From: CAZKBP01 sp964551015
GTDB lineage: Bacteria > Bacteroidota > Bacteroidia > Cytophagales > Microscillaceae
Reading direction: 5' to 3'
Assembly: GCA_964551015.1 (NCBI GenBank)
Contig: CAZKBP010000002.1
Span: forward strand, 272,791 to 336,790
Length of the DNA stretch: 64,000 nucleotides
Positions 62,963 through 64,000 of this stretch are shown here, one piece after another. The position numbers and the translations under genes are program-made. The number at the start of each line of letters is the position of its first letter. Position 1 is the first letter of the stretch. The notes below the pieces were generated by a model that was not told the origin of the DNA, searched no databases, and saw only the letters and a program-made list of their open reading frames with translations.

Positions 62963-63282
62963 ATTGATAAATGATAGATGCACTTTTCTTAGATTTGGCC
63001 TGTGACAACAGGCTGGTTAAAGCGATAAACTTTCCTATACATATCGGTAAATCAGCAAAATCGTTGCGTGATTTAGGATATTTTCTTGTCTTGGAAAGCG
63101 TCATCAGATTTTCATGTATCTAAATGTATTTGAATCCTTAAGCCTTTGCGCACTCAGCTCCATCATATCTTTACCATTTATAGCTTGTCAGTAATTTTAG
63201 GTTGCACTTAGGGTTCTGCAAAACGATTGTTTAAAGACTTTTCTAAAAATTTAGCAGTTTCCAAACGCTACCTGCTGCGGCT
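62963..63282. other. Intergenic region, no feature seen
   Basis: I find no gene, strong hairpin or repeat in these 320 bp. It should hold the promoter of the Ppx/GppA gene. Confidence 0.35.
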
Positions 63283-63735
63283 CTACTTACAAAGTGCCGG
63301 ATAAATCACATCATACAGGCGGATATTGGCATCTACCAGTTCTTTTTGCCAGGTGTCTCGGTTTTTGTCCATCAGTTCGGGGTCTTTGAGGGCTTTGAGC
63401 ACTTCTAAGTAAAAGCTGATATTCGCATCAATGGCATCGGTTACTTGGTCGGTGATATGGTCACGGAATTGATGGAGTAGGTTTTCTTCCACGAGTACAT
63501 ATTCTACCCATTCTTCGTCGTGTTGGATTTCTTCTCGTAAGTGCATCTGAAACTCAGCTTCGTGCTCATCCATAGGTTTGTGATTAAGGGGGTGAATATC
63601 CCAATTATTCAGAAGCAAAGTAGTTTGGGTGTGGAGGTAGCCAATGCCTTGGATGCCTTTGTATTTTTCGGATTGAGCCAGCGTAATTTGATAAGTACTT
63701 ATAAAAATTAGGAGGAGGTAGACTGTTTTTTTCAT
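63283..63735 (-). CDS. Small exported protein of unknown function
   Basis: I chose the ATG at 63735 because it begins a signal peptide (MKKTVYLLLIFISTYQITLA); the frame extends 11 codons further up. The 129-residue mature part is acidic, His-rich and mainly helical (HEAEFQMHLREEIQHDEEWV), with two short hydrophobic helices near the end. A single Cys is next to the C-terminus (PALCK). I recognise no family. Confidence 0.65.
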   Translation of the reverse strand: MKKTVYLLLIFISTYQITLAQSEKYKGIQGIGYLHTQTTLLLNNWDIHPLNHKPMDEHEAEFQMHLREEIQHDEEWVEYVLVEENLLHQFRDHITDQVTDAIDANISFYLEVLKALKDPELMDKNRDTWQKELVDANIRLYDVIYPALCK

Positions 63736-63948
63736 AAATAAGTTTGAATTTTTATGGCTGTTAGTCATAAACCGTCAGCTTTCAGTGATTTTGTGTGCTG
63801 TAAAGATAAGGGATTCGCAGCTTTCATGATAGATTTTATGCTGGTGTTTCGAGAGGTATGAAATAGAGTGTCAATGCTCGTCGTAGAACGATCCTGGAGT
63901 TTGATGGATTCATATTCTCCTTGCATGTATCTGAATGGCTTATTCTAA

Positions 63949-63972
63949 CACAGAGACACGGAGACACAGAGG
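63949..63972. repeat. Three tandem 8-bp units
   Basis: ACACAGAG, ACACGGAG, ACACAGAG in a row. Short tandem tracts of this kind are often seen in intergenic DNA. Nothing else is seen between 63736 and the window end. Confidence 0.6.
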
Positions 63973-64000
63973 GCTTTTGGGGTATTCCCGCGGTAAATCC

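Overview
The window reads as a chromosomal segment of a member of the Bacteroidota, probably a gliding, Cytophaga/Saprospira-like bacterium. Four large exported proteins end in type IX secretion (T9SS) sorting domains (two type A, two type B), and one locus pairs a type B adhesin with a PorP/SprF protein. Several promoters fit the Bacteroidota -7 element TAnnTTTG, and lineage-typical families (DUF1684, DUF2911, DUF4834) are present. Most genes look moderate in GC. Two places deviate: the left edge (1-2.3 kb) is visibly GC-rich, and two orphan genes near 30-32 kb are very AT-rich. I see no phage, insertion sequence, CRISPR array or rRNA operon.

Layout. 0-2.3 kb: a CHAT caspase-like peptidase gene followed by the start of a STAND NTPase gene cut by the window edge; this is the best candidate for a conflict or defence module. 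2.7-12.7 kb: a T9SS double beta-propeller protein, tRNA-Leu(GAG), a Baeyer-Villiger-type monooxygenase, a membrane zinc peptidase, a DUF1684 protein and a lamin-tail-like T9SS protein. 13-17.7 kb: an OmpA lipoprotein, a decayed gene region with an in-frame TGA, two overlapping sirtuins and an NADP-dependent oxidoreductase. 17.7-25.6 kb: an AAA+ ATPase, an AhpC/AhpD peroxide pair, HMG-CoA reductase and a sensor kinase. 26-30.2 kb: dnaE fused to a proofreading exonuclease. 30.2-32.1 kb: two AT-rich orphan genes, each bracketed by palindromic repeats. 32.2-45.9 kb: a PQQ-type propeller, metK, a PorP/SprF-OmpA protein with a 2257-residue adhesin, a J-domain protein and dprA. 46-55 kb: 3-hydroxyanthranilate dioxygenase, two glycosyltransferases, pdhB, a TPR lipoprotein, a PspC-type protein, YbaB and another type B T9SS protein. 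55-64 kb: DUF2911, a TPR protein, DUF4834, prfA, a hybrid kinase with an ethylene-receptor-like sensor, Ppx/GppA and a small exported protein.

How the genes relate. The 2257-residue adhesin and its PorP/SprF-OmpA neighbour form a surface-adhesion unit. The peroxiredoxin has the cysteine layout of mycobacterial AhpC and is followed by its thiol partner AhpD. dprA and the J-domain gene share a transcript orientation and lie 33 bp apart. Housekeeping genes (dnaE, metK, prfA, pdhB, ybaB) are scattered between accessory surface and signalling genes, which is usual for this phylum.

All product calls come from reading motifs in the translations; no database search was run.
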